From positions 19,266-83,265 of the forward strand of contig CAYLRE010000001.1 of the NCBI GenBank assembly GCA_964385715.1: a DNA stretch of 64,000 bases, read 5' to 3'. Within the stretch, counting starts at the first letter, position 1, and every line of letters begins with the position of its first letter. The position numbers and the translations under genes are program-made. Origin of the DNA: MB-PLM-2 sp964385715 (GTDB lineage Bacteria > Planctomycetota > Planctomycetia > Pirellulales > UBA7805). This document shows, piece by piece, positions 34,931 through 42,995 of the stretch. The notes beneath the pieces were generated by a model, which saw only the letters and a program-made list of their open reading frames with translations, had not been told where the DNA came from and ran no database searches.

Positions 34931-35374
34931 GCGATAGAATTCCCTTCTACGCTTCCCTATGTCGTCCTACACTGCCCCGGGGAAGTGTAGCGGTCACCGC
35001 TACATGTCGCCCCGACATGTGGCATAAGCCACTACAATTATACCTCAGATTTGCCGATTATGTAGCTGATATCAACAGCTTGTTAGCGGCCGCCCGCTCA
35101 TAGTCCAATAGGTCTACTGGAACTGGCGAATCATAGGAGCCATGCGTGGTCGGAGCAAGACAGCTGAAGGGGCAGCGGCTGTCAGGCGGATGCTAGGACA
35201 ATCGCGCAAAGTCGTTTGAGCACCGCACCGATCGCCGTTTAGAGTGATCCAGCGCCGTTTATCGGGCAACCGATAAACGGCTTTTTTTGTTGCCCAACCA
35301 CTAGGGGACACCCCCGTCGATTTTACGGGTTCCCGGTATTGCGCTGCCTCTGCACTGCCTATTCGAGTCTGCCG
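34931..35374. other. Intergenic region with orphan terminator
   Basis: No ORF is supported here. The right half contains a strong plus-strand terminator (35254-35288) with no gene upstream, and a further hairpin GACAGC...GCTGTC near 35160-35185. A small RNA of roughly 100-200 nt ending at the terminator is possible. Confidence 0.4.
35254..35288 (+). terminator. Rho-independent terminator, orphan
   Basis: GCCGTTTATCGG and CCGATAAACGGC form a perfect 12-bp stem with a 4-base loop (GCAA), followed by seven T. On the plus strand no gene precedes it within several hundred bases. Confidence 0.85.
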
Positions 35375-37411
35375 TTACGGCGTCACTCGCACAAAATGCC
35401 CAAAATTCTTGTTGCTCTTCCGCAAGGCTCGCGTCCCGCGCCAAACCACTCCAACCGGCTCCTCTTGTTCGTCATCGACATCGAGAGCCATCGGCGTGCA
35501 TTGAAAAGAATGCCAACTCTTGCCCTGCTGACTGGTGAGTAGCGAGACGGGAAGCGCCGCTTCCACCACGTAACCACCTTCGACCTTTCGCACGGCCGCG
35601 TTGCACTGACTGGTGCGTTCCTTGTAGGCGAAGATTTCTAACTCGCTGTCGTGGTTGCCTGCCTTGAAGCCGACCGAATGGCTACCGGGGCCAAGCGTCG
35701 AAGTCTGCGAGCGAATCGAAATCGGTCGACCATCAAGCAGCAACACCAACTCGTCTTTCCCCTCGACAACACGATCGTCCGTGACGCGAGCCGCAAAATA
35801 AATAAACTCGTCATCCCGCGCGACATCGAACACGAACGAACAATCCTGCGGCCCCTGATACTGCTCGGCCGGCCCTAACAGCACCGGCGGGTTCGGCGTG
35901 CGATGCGAAAGCTCAGGCCACTCGTCCAACTTGCCGTCGAGTTTGATCGGCGTCTTCGTTGGCGGGCAATGAAAGCGGCGATCGATCACCACTGGCACTG
36001 CCTGTTCTGCCCGATAGGGCTTGCGCGCCGCCACAGCCGCATCGGTCTCTTCCGGACTGGCCCCTTCGGCTTTGACTACTTCGCCCGCTTCAGAATCGGC
36101 TGTTTCGATAAAGGCGCGAAAGACCGTCTGTTCCAAATCGGCGAACGGAATCGGCTCGTTGAACCGCACCTGCACGGACAAGGTCTTCGTTTCGCCGGCA
36201 CCCGCTTCGAGCGTTAGGTCGACTGGATCAACAGTCAAACCCTTGAGCGGCAAACCTTCAATGCGACCGCTAACCCGCACGGGTCGATCGTATTCATTGA
36301 TCAGCCGCACATCGATGCGGCCCTCGCTCAGGCTTTGTTTATCGTCCAGCAGAATCGGGGCCACCTCGACCTTGGCCTTGGCGAGAAAGGCTCGAAACTG
36401 CTTGAGCGTGTCCTCGTTGACCTCATCGCCCCCGACGATGCCGTCGAGCAGTAGGTTCACAACTCGCGGCCCGTCGTCTTCCATGGTCAGCCACATGATG
36501 TGGTCGAACTCGCCGTACTCTTTGCCGCGAAGCTCGGAGATTCCGCCGGTCGTGGCCAGCTGATAGAACTTCGTGCCGTTGCGATTGAACTGGGCGTAGA
36601 AGTGCGTGTGCCCGGCGAAGACCGTGTGCTTGCGATCGTGCAACAGATCCTCGACCGGCTTCCAGTTCGAAATGTCCTTCATGCCGAAACCGAGCCACCG
36701 CTCGCGAATCACCCACAACGGTTTGTGCAAAAAGACCAGCGTCCAGCGGGCGTCCTTCGACTTTTCCAAGTCCTTCTTCAGCCAGGCAAGTTGTTCATCG
36801 CCAATGCGGAAGTTCGGATCCTCGCTGCAAAGGCAAACGAAGTGCACGTCTTTGTAGTCGAACGAATAGTAGACCGGCCCAAACTTCTCACGCCACACGC
36901 GATGCAACATCGGATTGGTCACATCGTGGTTTCCCGCCACGAAGAAGAACCGCATGTCCATCTGGTCGATGAAGCCGAGAAACTCCTTCCATTCTTCCTC
37001 GGCCTTCTCCTCACTGTCGGTGTAACCTTCGATCAAGTCGCCAACCGACATCACAAAGTCTGGTCGAAGCTGATTAACCGCGCGAACCGCCTTCATCCAC
37101 ACGCCTTTGCGATGTCCACCCGTACGATCGGTCATGATCGCGATCTGAAAACGATTCGGATCATCGAGCACCGGCTTGTCCGACCAAGGCTTCGGTCCGT
37201 CGATCTGCGGTAAGACCATCCCCTTGGGTGCGGCCGCCTTCTTCAAAGCGATCGTCTTGGCAATCTTCTTGTCGTGATCGTGATCACCGTGCTCGTGGTC
37301 ATGGTGACCATCGGCCCCCGGGGGGTGAGCAAGCGTGGGTGCCGCCAAAACCAAAGTGAATAAGAGGAGTGCCAAATTGCCAAACAAGCGTCGCAGCGAT
37401 GAAGTCGTCAT
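35375..37411 (-). CDS. Secreted metallophosphoesterase with His-rich N-terminus and C-terminal CBM9-like domain
   Basis: The 678-residue protein has a signal peptide (LFGNLALLLFTLVLAAPTLA) followed by a His/Asp stretch (HHDHEHGDHDHDKK) that may bind metal. The calcineurin-like domain (about 85-330) has MTDRTGG (a D-x-R/H variant), VGDLIEGY, VAGNHDVTN, LVFLHKPLW and FAGHTHFYAQ. A beta-sandwich region follows. The last ~190 residues start with KLDGKLDEWPEL, the hallmark of CBM9-like domains, and end at VRVTP. The starting ATG at 37423 (MLHIM) is an alternative. The substrate is unknown. Confidence 0.88.
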   Translation of the reverse strand: MTTSSLRRLFGNLALLLFTLVLAAPTLAHPPGADGHHDHEHGDHDHDKKIAKTIALKKAAAPKGMVLPQIDGPKPWSDKPVLDDPNRFQIAIMTDRTGGHRKGVWMKAVRAVNQLRPDFVMSVGDLIEGYTDSEEKAEEEWKEFLGFIDQMDMRFFFVAGNHDVTNPMLHRVWREKFGPVYYSFDYKDVHFVCLCSEDPNFRIGDEQLAWLKKDLEKSKDARWTLVFLHKPLWVIRERWLGFGMKDISNWKPVEDLLHDRKHTVFAGHTHFYAQFNRNGTKFYQLATTGGISELRGKEYGEFDHIMWLTMEDDGPRVVNLLLDGIVGGDEVNEDTLKQFRAFLAKAKVEVAPILLDDKQSLSEGRIDVRLINEYDRPVRVSGRIEGLPLKGLTVDPVDLTLEAGAGETKTLSVQVRFNEPIPFADLEQTVFRAFIETADSEAGEVVKAEGASPEETDAAVAARKPYRAEQAVPVVIDRRFHCPPTKTPIKLDGKLDEWPELSHRTPNPPVLLGPAEQYQGPQDCSFVFDVARDDEFIYFAARVTDDRVVEGKDELVLLLDGRPISIRSQTSTLGPGSHSVGFKAGNHDSELEIFAYKERTSQCNAAVRKVEGGYVVEAALPVSLLTSQQGKSWHSFQCTPMALDVDDEQEEPVGVVWRGTRALRKSNKNFGHFVRVTP

Positions 37412-37579
37412 GATGTGGAGCATGGTGGTTTATTCAGAAGATTGGTGGGTGAAGTCGAATTTGAGGTGCGCGTTCTTACACGCAGCCGGGGGATCCGTCG
37501 CCATGATTGTGTATGAACCGACGGCGCTGGTAAAGTGACGCTCCAAGAACAATCCACCGCACCCTTCGGACAATCAGCC

Positions 37580-38758
37580 ATGCCCCGCCGACTGAATTCC
37601 TTCCAAATACCTGGCCCGCTGCAGAGAATCGCCCTTTCGCTCGCTTCGCTAATTGGCCTCTCGGTAGCGGCCCCTCCGGCCGTTAGCGGCGAGAACCTGC
37701 TCGTCTTCATCTCGGCCTCCGCCAAAGGCAACAAAGGAGGCATCCACGCCTTCGAGTTCAACACCGACAACGGCAAGCTCACGCCGCTCCAACGCAACGC
37801 CGGGCTAGAACATCCCTTCTTCATGGCCCTCTCGCCGGACAAGCAGTTTCTCTACTCCATCCACGCGCCTGGCAAACATGGCGGTAAAGAGAACGAGTTC
37901 GTAGTCGCCTTCAAGATCACGGACGATAGCGGCAAGTTAGAAGAGCTAAACCGACAGTCGGCACTCGGCACGGCGGCCTGTTACCTGGACGTCGACGCGA
38001 CGGGTCGCTCGATTGTGGTGGCCAACTACAGCACCGGTAGCGTGGCAGCATTGCCGCTCAAGGAAGACGGCTCACTGGAAAAAGCGGCCACCTTCATTCA
38101 ACACGAAGGTTCGAGCATCGATCCCAAACGACAAGAGGCGGCCCACGCCCACGCGGCGGTGATCAGCCCTGACAATCGCTTCATGCTCGCGCCCGACTTG
38201 GGCCTCGATAAGATCCTCAGTTACCGCCTCGATCCGGCCACGGCCAAACTTACGCCGGCCGAAACACCCTTCACACGCACCGCGCCTGGCGCTGGCCCTC
38301 GGCACCTGATCTTTCACCCAAACGGCAAGCACGTTTACGTGATCAACGAATTGGCCGACACGGTGTCGATGTTCAACTACGACGCGGAGACCAGTACGCT
38401 CGACAAACAGCAGACGATCAGCACATTGCCTGAGGATGCCGAAGGCGAAAAGAATTGGACGGCCGATCTCAAGATCACGCCCGACGGCAAGCATCTCTAT
38501 GCCACCAATCGTGGGCACGACAGCTTGGCCTGTTTCCGCCTGGGCGAAGACGGGCAGCTGACGTTGCTGAAGATCATACCCAGCGGCGGTAAGAACCCGC
38601 AGAACCTGGCGATTACCCCCGACGGCCGCTGGCTACTTTGTGCCAACATGGCCGGCAACAACGTCAGAGTGTTCCTCATCGAACCGGAAACCGGCACCGC
38701 CACGCCGGTCGGAAAACCGGTGCGACTTCCCAGTCCCGCCTGTATTTTGGTGCGGTAG
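37580..38758 (+). CDS. Exported lactonase-family beta-propeller (6-phosphogluconolactonase YbhE-like)
   Basis: The 392-residue protein has a signal peptide (IALSLASLIGLSVAAPPAVSG) and seven-bladed propeller repeats, visible as GGIHAFEFNTDNGKLTPLQRN, HPFFMALSPDKQFLYSIHAP, GARHLIF-type GPRHLIFHPNGKHVYVINEL, TADLKITPDGKHLYATNRGHDSLA and NPQNLAITPDGRWLLCANM. These match the lactonase family (Pgl/YbhE). Because it is exported, it may act on a sugar lactone outside the cytosol rather than in the pentose phosphate pathway. An upstream in-frame ATG at 37535 is less likely. Confidence 0.88.
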   Translation: MPRRLNSFQIPGPLQRIALSLASLIGLSVAAPPAVSGENLLVFISASAKGNKGGIHAFEFNTDNGKLTPLQRNAGLEHPFFMALSPDKQFLYSIHAPGKHGGKENEFVVAFKITDDSGKLEELNRQSALGTAACYLDVDATGRSIVVANYSTGSVAALPLKEDGSLEKAATFIQHEGSSIDPKRQEAAHAHAAVISPDNRFMLAPDLGLDKILSYRLDPATAKLTPAETPFTRTAPGAGPRHLIFHPNGKHVYVINELADTVSMFNYDAETSTLDKQQTISTLPEDAEGEKNWTADLKITPDGKHLYATNRGHDSLACFRLGEDGQLTLLKIIPSGGKNPQNLAITPDGRWLLCANMAGNNVRVFLIEPETGTATPVGKPVRLPSPACILVR

Positions 38759-38785
38759 CAGATACCGGACGCAACTCGATGTGCT

Positions 38786-39058
38786 CTATCGCGTGGCGAT
38801 CATAACGATGTGCAACGTGATGAAGAGGATTGTAATTCCCATGCCAACGGCGCCGGCAACCTTTGAAGAACTCTTGCCTGAAAATATCGCCACGGCAGAC
38901 ACGATTCCGCCGGATACTAATAACGCCCAAAATATTACCGCGATGACAATCTTGGTTTCGTAAGCGAGCGGAAAGAACACCAACAATCGACAAATCGCCG
39001 CTAGTAGCGTCAAGGCGAGACCAACAACTCCCGTCGGAATATCAACCTTGTTGGACAT
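38786..39058 (-). CDS. Small membrane protein, 90 aa
   Basis: The protein has three predicted transmembrane segments: VVGLALTLLAAICRLLVFFPLA, IVIAVIFWALLVSGGIVSAVAIF and VAGAVGMGITILFITLHIVMI. It is convergent with the lactonase gene, with a gap of 27 bases. I recognise no family. The uninterrupted hydrophobic pattern and short basic linkers support a real gene. Confidence 0.65.
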   Translation of the reverse strand: MSNKVDIPTGVVGLALTLLAAICRLLVFFPLAYETKIVIAVIFWALLVSGGIVSAVAIFSGKSSSKVAGAVGMGITILFITLHIVMIATR

Positions 39059-39628
39059 AATCGTTTCCTGCTTCCTGTTCGGGTTGAAGTCCTGTTCGTT
39101 GTTCGACGTTCTTGAACGACATGCGATTCTGATTCGTTTCAGCAGAATCGTTGGCAGCTTCAGTCAACCAGAACGTGTACGATTACCCCGCAATAGGGTG
39201 CTACCTGTAGCATGTCGTCGGTATCGTTGATAACACGAAAACGTCGGCCACTACCTGCTCTAGAAATGGAGAAATATTGCGTACCGTATTTTTAGTTCAC
39301 GGATGCCCTGCATTGAGAATGCCACCAGCAGGTAGTCTAGCGGAATTCACGCGCCCTTCAATCCTAAAATGACATATTCTCGTGAGGTGGCGGTCGACCG
39401 CACGTATCCAGCACCACGCAGAGCTATCAGCGGCGGCAAAGGGCATTCGGGCGGCACTCGCCGACTCTTCCCACAATTTCCCCCAGCGCTTCTCACAATT
39501 TCTCCCAAGCGATCCCAATACTTCGTCCCCGCCGGCGAATAGTCTTGCATCATCGCCGTAAGACTCCGATCGGGCATATCGGCTGTGAGCCAGCCTGACA
39601 ACAACGAAGCAAGTGGGAAACTTTGGGC
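39059..39628. other. Intergenic region without recognised gene
   Basis: This ~570-bp gap carries an imperfect tandem repeat of a CCCACAATTTCYCCCAGCG-like unit at about 39466-39511. Short open frames on the minus strand (around 39297-39604) overlap this repeat and are not supported. The region should also hold promoters for the flanking genes. Confidence 0.4.
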
Positions 39629-40564
39629 ATGTACGGTCTCGTTCGAGAAGTCGATCGCGTTCTGCGCGGCGAGGTAACCCGGCTGGAAAATCTCAAAGAC
39701 GGAATCATCTCCGTCAGAGCATCTTCGCTGACGATCATGGTCATTGCCCTGGGCATGATCTACGGCCTCTGCATGGGCTGCTTCGCATTATTCCGGCTGC
39801 ATGGAATTCCGGCCGATCAGCTTCGCGCGGAGGACGTGTTCATGAACATACCGCTGGGGGACGGTCGTCTGATCGTTCCTTGGCAGATGATTGCCACGAC
39901 GATCAAAGTGCCTGCGCTTTTCTTGCTTACCCTATTGATTACGTTTCCGTCGCTCTATGTCTTCAACGCCTTGGTCGGTTCGCGGCTATCGGTACGTAAC
40001 GTCGTGCGACTGCTAGTTGCCGCGCTCGTGGTCAATTTGGCAGTGCTGGCTTCCTTGGGGCCGATCGTTGTCTTTTTCAACGTCAGCACGACCAGCTATC
40101 CCTTTATGACTCTGCTGAATGTTGTCGTGTTCGGACTGGCCGGACTACTGGGACTCGTCTTCTTGTTACAAACACTTCATCGCTATAGCGTGGCAACCGC
40201 GCTGGCCATCGCAAAAGAAGGCGCACCGCAGTCAACGGGCGTGCCCGATCTCGTACCGCGCGAAACGCCTGCAGAAGACGAACAAGACGATCCATCGATA
40301 ACCGCCATGCCGGTTGTCGCACAGAAGGTCCGCGAGCCGGGGGCCCTCGACCGCCTCCCTGGCCATGTGCTCGGCAAACACACAAAACTGATCTTCAGAA
40401 TCTGGGTGGTCGTGTTTGGACTGGTCGGTGCCCAAATGGGCTGGGTGCTACGACCGTTCATCGGCGATCCCGACATGCCGTTCGCCTGGCTGCGTCCCCG
40501 CGAGTCGAACTTCTTCGAGTCGGTCTTCCGTGCCATCGGCGATCTACTCGGTCTGCCGATGTAG
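39629..40564 (+). CDS. Polytopic membrane protein with GDPDMP motif (paralog 1)
   Basis: The 311-residue protein has about five transmembrane segments, including SLTIMVIALGMIYGLCMGCFALF, VPALFLLTLLITFPSLYVFNALVG, LLVAALVVNLAVLASLGPIVVFF and VVVFGLAGLLGLVFLL. An acidic cytosolic or periplasmic loop of ~65 residues (ETPAEDEQDD) is followed by a last helix and the motif AQMGWVLRPFIGDPDMPFAWLRP. The next gene encodes a shorter paralog with the same motif. ATG at 39629 is used; TTG at 39623 is possible. No family name is known to me. Confidence 0.7.
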   Translation: MYGLVREVDRVLRGEVTRLENLKDGIISVRASSLTIMVIALGMIYGLCMGCFALFRLHGIPADQLRAEDVFMNIPLGDGRLIVPWQMIATTIKVPALFLLTLLITFPSLYVFNALVGSRLSVRNVVRLLVAALVVNLAVLASLGPIVVFFNVSTTSYPFMTLLNVVVFGLAGLLGLVFLLQTLHRYSVATALAIAKEGAPQSTGVPDLVPRETPAEDEQDDPSITAMPVVAQKVREPGALDRLPGHVLGKHTKLIFRIWVVVFGLVGAQMGWVLRPFIGDPDMPFAWLRPRESNFFESVFRAIGDLLGLPM

Positions 40565-40629
40565 GCGCGACTGGGCATCGATTTCCTGTGCGAGATAATA
40601 GAGGTCTCTGTGCGGAAGCAAGGCAAACC

Positions 40630-41304
40630 ATGACTGCCCTATTTCGAACCGCCGATGGACTGCTCCGCGGCGACGCCTGGGCCACGCGATCTGAGAATCC
40701 GCGGCGCGTGGTGTTTGGTTTGCTGGTCGTGATCGTGTCGTTCGGAATGTTCTACGGCGCGGCGATGGGAACGTTCGGCGGACTATTCGGCGAGCGAACC
40801 TGGCAGATTCTCTATTCATCACTCAAAGTTCCGCTCCTCTTGTCGGCGACCTTTGCGATCAGCCTTCCAAGCTTCTTCGTACTCAACACCTTGCTCGGCC
40901 TACGAGACGACTTTGGCGAGGCCGTCCGGGCACTCATGGCAACGCAGGCTGGCCTGGCCGTGATCCTCGCCTCACTAGCCCCGCTAACGATGTTCTACTA
41001 CGCCTCGACGGCCGACTATCGAACCGCGGTACTGTTCAACGGTCTGATGTTCGCGATCGCTAGCTGCGCGGCCCAGGTGTTATTGCGCCGCCACTACCGG
41101 GGCCTCATTACGCGGCATCGGAATCACCGCTGGCTGCTCTGGTCGTGGATCGCGATCTACGCCTTCGTCGGAATTCAGATGGGCTGGCTGCTAAGGCCGT
41201 TCGTCGGTGATCCCGACATGCCGGTACAGTTCTTCCGCGAAGGAAGCTGGGACAACGCCTACATGATCGTGATCGAGAACGTCTGGCATGCGCTGACAGA
41301 TTAG
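40630..41304 (+). CDS. Polytopic membrane protein with GDPDMP motif (paralog 2)
   Basis: The 224-residue paralog of the previous gene begins 65 bases downstream. It shares the opening (MTALFRTADGLLRGDAW versus VREVDRVLRGEV), the helix pair VFGLLVVIVSFGMFYGAAMGTFGG and VPLLLSATFAISLPSFFVLNTLLG, and the ending IQMGWLLRPFVGDPDMPVQFFRE, but lacks the long acidic loop. Two further helices lie between. The conserved ending suggests a functional site rather than a mere membrane anchor. ATG at 40630 matches the paralog start. Confidence 0.7.
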   Translation: MTALFRTADGLLRGDAWATRSENPRRVVFGLLVVIVSFGMFYGAAMGTFGGLFGERTWQILYSSLKVPLLLSATFAISLPSFFVLNTLLGLRDDFGEAVRALMATQAGLAVILASLAPLTMFYYASTADYRTAVLFNGLMFAIASCAAQVLLRRHYRGLITRHRNHRWLLWSWIAIYAFVGIQMGWLLRPFVGDPDMPVQFFREGSWDNAYMIVIENVWHALTD

Positions 41305-41309
41305 GAATG

Positions 41310-41330
41310 CTACCAGTGGCGCAACCCACA
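41310..41330. repeat. GCTACCAGTGGC repeat next to the P-II relic
   Basis: A partial copy of the CTGGTAGC/GCTACCAG palindromic repeat family ends directly at the P-II gene relic. Confidence 0.5.
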
Positions 41331-41413
41331 GCTCGCACCGTCGGTCCGCTCGAAGCCTGCAACATTTGTGACGTCAAAGGCCACGGCCGGCAGAGATCCC
41401 GCTCGACACCTAG
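41331..41413 (+). pseudogene. Relic of a second P-II gene, internally deleted
   Basis: The stretch matches the intact P-II gene in two blocks. 41331-41390 matches glnB 13970-14028 (including CGCTCGAAGCCTGCAACATT and AAAGGCCACGGCCGG), and 41391-41413 matches glnB 14210-14232 (CAGAGATCCCGCTCGAC). The 181 bases between (glnB 14029-14209), which encode the T-loop and most of the core, are missing. A GCA shared at the joint may have mediated the deletion. The frame is lost, so no P-II protein can be made. Confidence 0.75.
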
Positions 41414-41616
41414 ATTCTTTGAGGGCGAACACGCTTGTGAGTCTCAACGCTTAGGGCGGCAACAATCTTGGACCAGAAGCCTCGTGGGGCATCCAAGTAT
41501 TTCTATGCTGCTCCGTCAGATGCACCCTCCGTCAGAATCAACGGACCAAGGGCACCAATCAAGAAGGGTAGTCGGACGAGAAGTCACCGAGCCCACGGTG
41601 CCAGGCACACACATCC
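41414..41616. other. Intergenic region; no gene recognised
   Basis: This gap, together with the relic, separates the membrane paralogs from a short minus-strand gene. No repeat or gene was found. Confidence 0.4.
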
Positions 41617-41724
41617 TTACACATAGTAAGGATCGGTCTTGGCCATCGGACGGACGCCGCCCCAGACGGCGGTCATGGCGATCAAAGCTCCGGCGATCAT
41701 CAGTATGGTGGTCGGCTCGAACAT
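41617..41724 (-). CDS. Micro membrane protein, 35 aa
   Basis: The ATG at 41724 is preceded by GGAAGGAGA with about 9 bases spacing, a strong ribosome-binding site. The product MFEPTTILMIAGALIAMTAVW... has one transmembrane segment followed by a short polar tail (RPMAKTDPYYV). The length is typical of small bacterial membrane proteins. The open frame continues upstream without sense, so the short version is preferred. Its role is unknown. Confidence 0.6.
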   Translation of the reverse strand: MFEPTTILMIAGALIAMTAVWGGVRPMAKTDPYYV

Positions 41725-41989
41725 GGCTTGGGTCTCCTTCCCGCAAAGGTCAACGCATCGGCGAATACTGATAAGAAGGAAATGCACAGCCCGTGCCAAT
41801 CGCCGATCGATGTCGCTGACTTTTTTGTAAGTCACTAACAAGCAAGATGTTAACCGGCAAACCGCGCGGCAGTGCCCAGAAGTTGCTAGCGGTAAGAAGT
41901 GCAATCAGTTTGATCAACCCTGTGTCCAGAGCGCATCGCTAGCGGCGCGCGAGTGTGAAAGTTTGAGGGTTGTAAGGGCGCATGCCTGA

Positions 41990-42069
41990 GGGTGCCATGC
42001 CCACGTAAACGTGGGCATGATATCGAGCTGCAACAAGAGCATGCTCACCTATGGGTGAGCATGGCACCC
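41990..42069. repeat. 80-bp composite palindromic element (REP/MITE-like)
   Basis: The ends GGGTGCCATG and CATGGCACCC are perfect 10-bp inverted repeats. Inside are two perfect 10-bp hairpins: CATGCCCACG-taaa-CGTGGGCATG, and CATGCTCACC-tat-GGGTGAGCATG. The nested design resembles a REP/BIME or a non-autonomous mobile element. Confidence 0.75.
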
Positions 42070-42160
42070 AACGGTACGAACCTAAAACTCTCAAATTCAC
42101 CGCGACTCGCACGCGATCTCGCCTTTTAACATTCGATGCGTACCGACCACGCCCTAGCGC

Positions 42161-42206
42161 AAAAATTAAGGCCGGCGGTCGTCAGGGGATAACGACCGTC
42201 GGCCTT
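42161..42206 (-). terminator. Rho-independent terminator after the gene at 42354
   Basis: On the minus strand, AAGGCCGACGGTCGT and ACGACCGCCGGCCTT form a 15-bp stem with one G-T wobble pair and a 9-base loop, followed by AATTTTT. It lies ~150 bases after the stop of the gene at 42354. Confidence 0.75.
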
Positions 42207-42353
42207 GAAGACTGCTCGGACAAGCAGTTTAAGGTGGGATACGCTTGCGATGATCGGGTGCGATTACCGGTCATCGCGATTAGCCGAGGCAAGACGTGAT
42301 AGGACTCGCTGCGACCAAAACTCTTCAAATCTCACACAAGCTATTTCGCTTTA

Positions 42354-42851
42354 CTATTTGAACGGGGCACGCACCGGATAAACACCGAACTGCGTGGTGT
42401 CGCTCGGCCAGTGCGGAGTTGGCATCAGAGGACGACCGTCGGCCTGTCCCGTGCCTGGTCCCGGGTAAGGACGAGCGAACTGGTGACAAATGTGCGTTAC
42501 GCGAGTGTTGCTCACTCCCCAACCCATGTTGGTGGTCAGCTCCGCGGTCGGCGGCATCACGAGTGCCACGGGGGCACCCCATTCCGTGTGGTAGTAGTTG
42601 CAGTGCCAGGGGCGGTAATGCACGCCAACACATTGACCGCAATGGTAGTTCCGCAGCTTATCGCCGGAAGACTTGTACCAACGATAACCGTACGGCCCGT
42701 GCGTGTAGTGGGCGTAACCGCGGGCGACTTTCTTCGCCGCGTGCTTCCTACCACCTTTGCAATCTTTGCAATGTCGTTCAGCAGCCACGGCGTTTGACGC
42801 CAGGGCGACTAGCGACACGGCCAGCAGCGTACAACGAATGACGGCTTTCAT
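42354..42851 (-). CDS. Small exported Cys/His/Tyr-rich protein (165 aa)
   Basis: The protein has a signal peptide (MKAVIRCTLLAVSLVALASNAVAA) and a mature part rich in Cys, His and Tyr: RHCKDCKGGRKH, NYHCGQCVGVHYRPWHCNYYHTEWG, and VTHICHQFARPYPG. The CxxC pairs suggest bound metal or disulfides outside the cytosol. I do not recognise the family. ATG at 42851 is chosen because the signal peptide begins there. The gene at 42996 lies upstream in the same direction and has a similar style. Confidence 0.7.
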   Translation of the reverse strand: MKAVIRCTLLAVSLVALASNAVAAERHCKDCKGGRKHAAKKVARGYAHYTHGPYGYRWYKSSGDKLRNYHCGQCVGVHYRPWHCNYYHTEWGAPVALVMPPTAELTTNMGWGVSNTRVTHICHQFARPYPGPGTGQADGRPLMPTPHWPSDTTQFGVYPVRAPFK

Positions 42852-42995
42852 GCTCACTCTTCCTATGATTCGCCACTGCGGTCGCCTCCGACGTCCCTGT
42901 CGGACGCATACCGCTGTCATGGCTTGGGGGGAATCATCTTCTGACTTGTTTCGCATCAGTCGACCGAAACATCTCCGGCCCACCGCAACGTTCGC

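Larger units (their letters stand above)
41725..42353. other. Intergenic region with 80-bp composite palindrome and terminator
   Basis: The gap contains an 80-bp element with terminal inverted repeats (41990-42069) and a minus-strand terminator (42161-42206). No supported gene is seen; short open frames overlap these elements. Confidence 0.5.

Noticed and set aside
35100..35288. Considered SRP RNA, 6S RNA or RNase P
   Set aside because: None of the conserved cores was seen; only a generic small RNA candidate remains.
39297..39604. Overlapping minus-strand open frames of 73-85 residues
   Set aside because: They overlap a tandem repeat and each other in different frames; no domain or signal peptide is seen.
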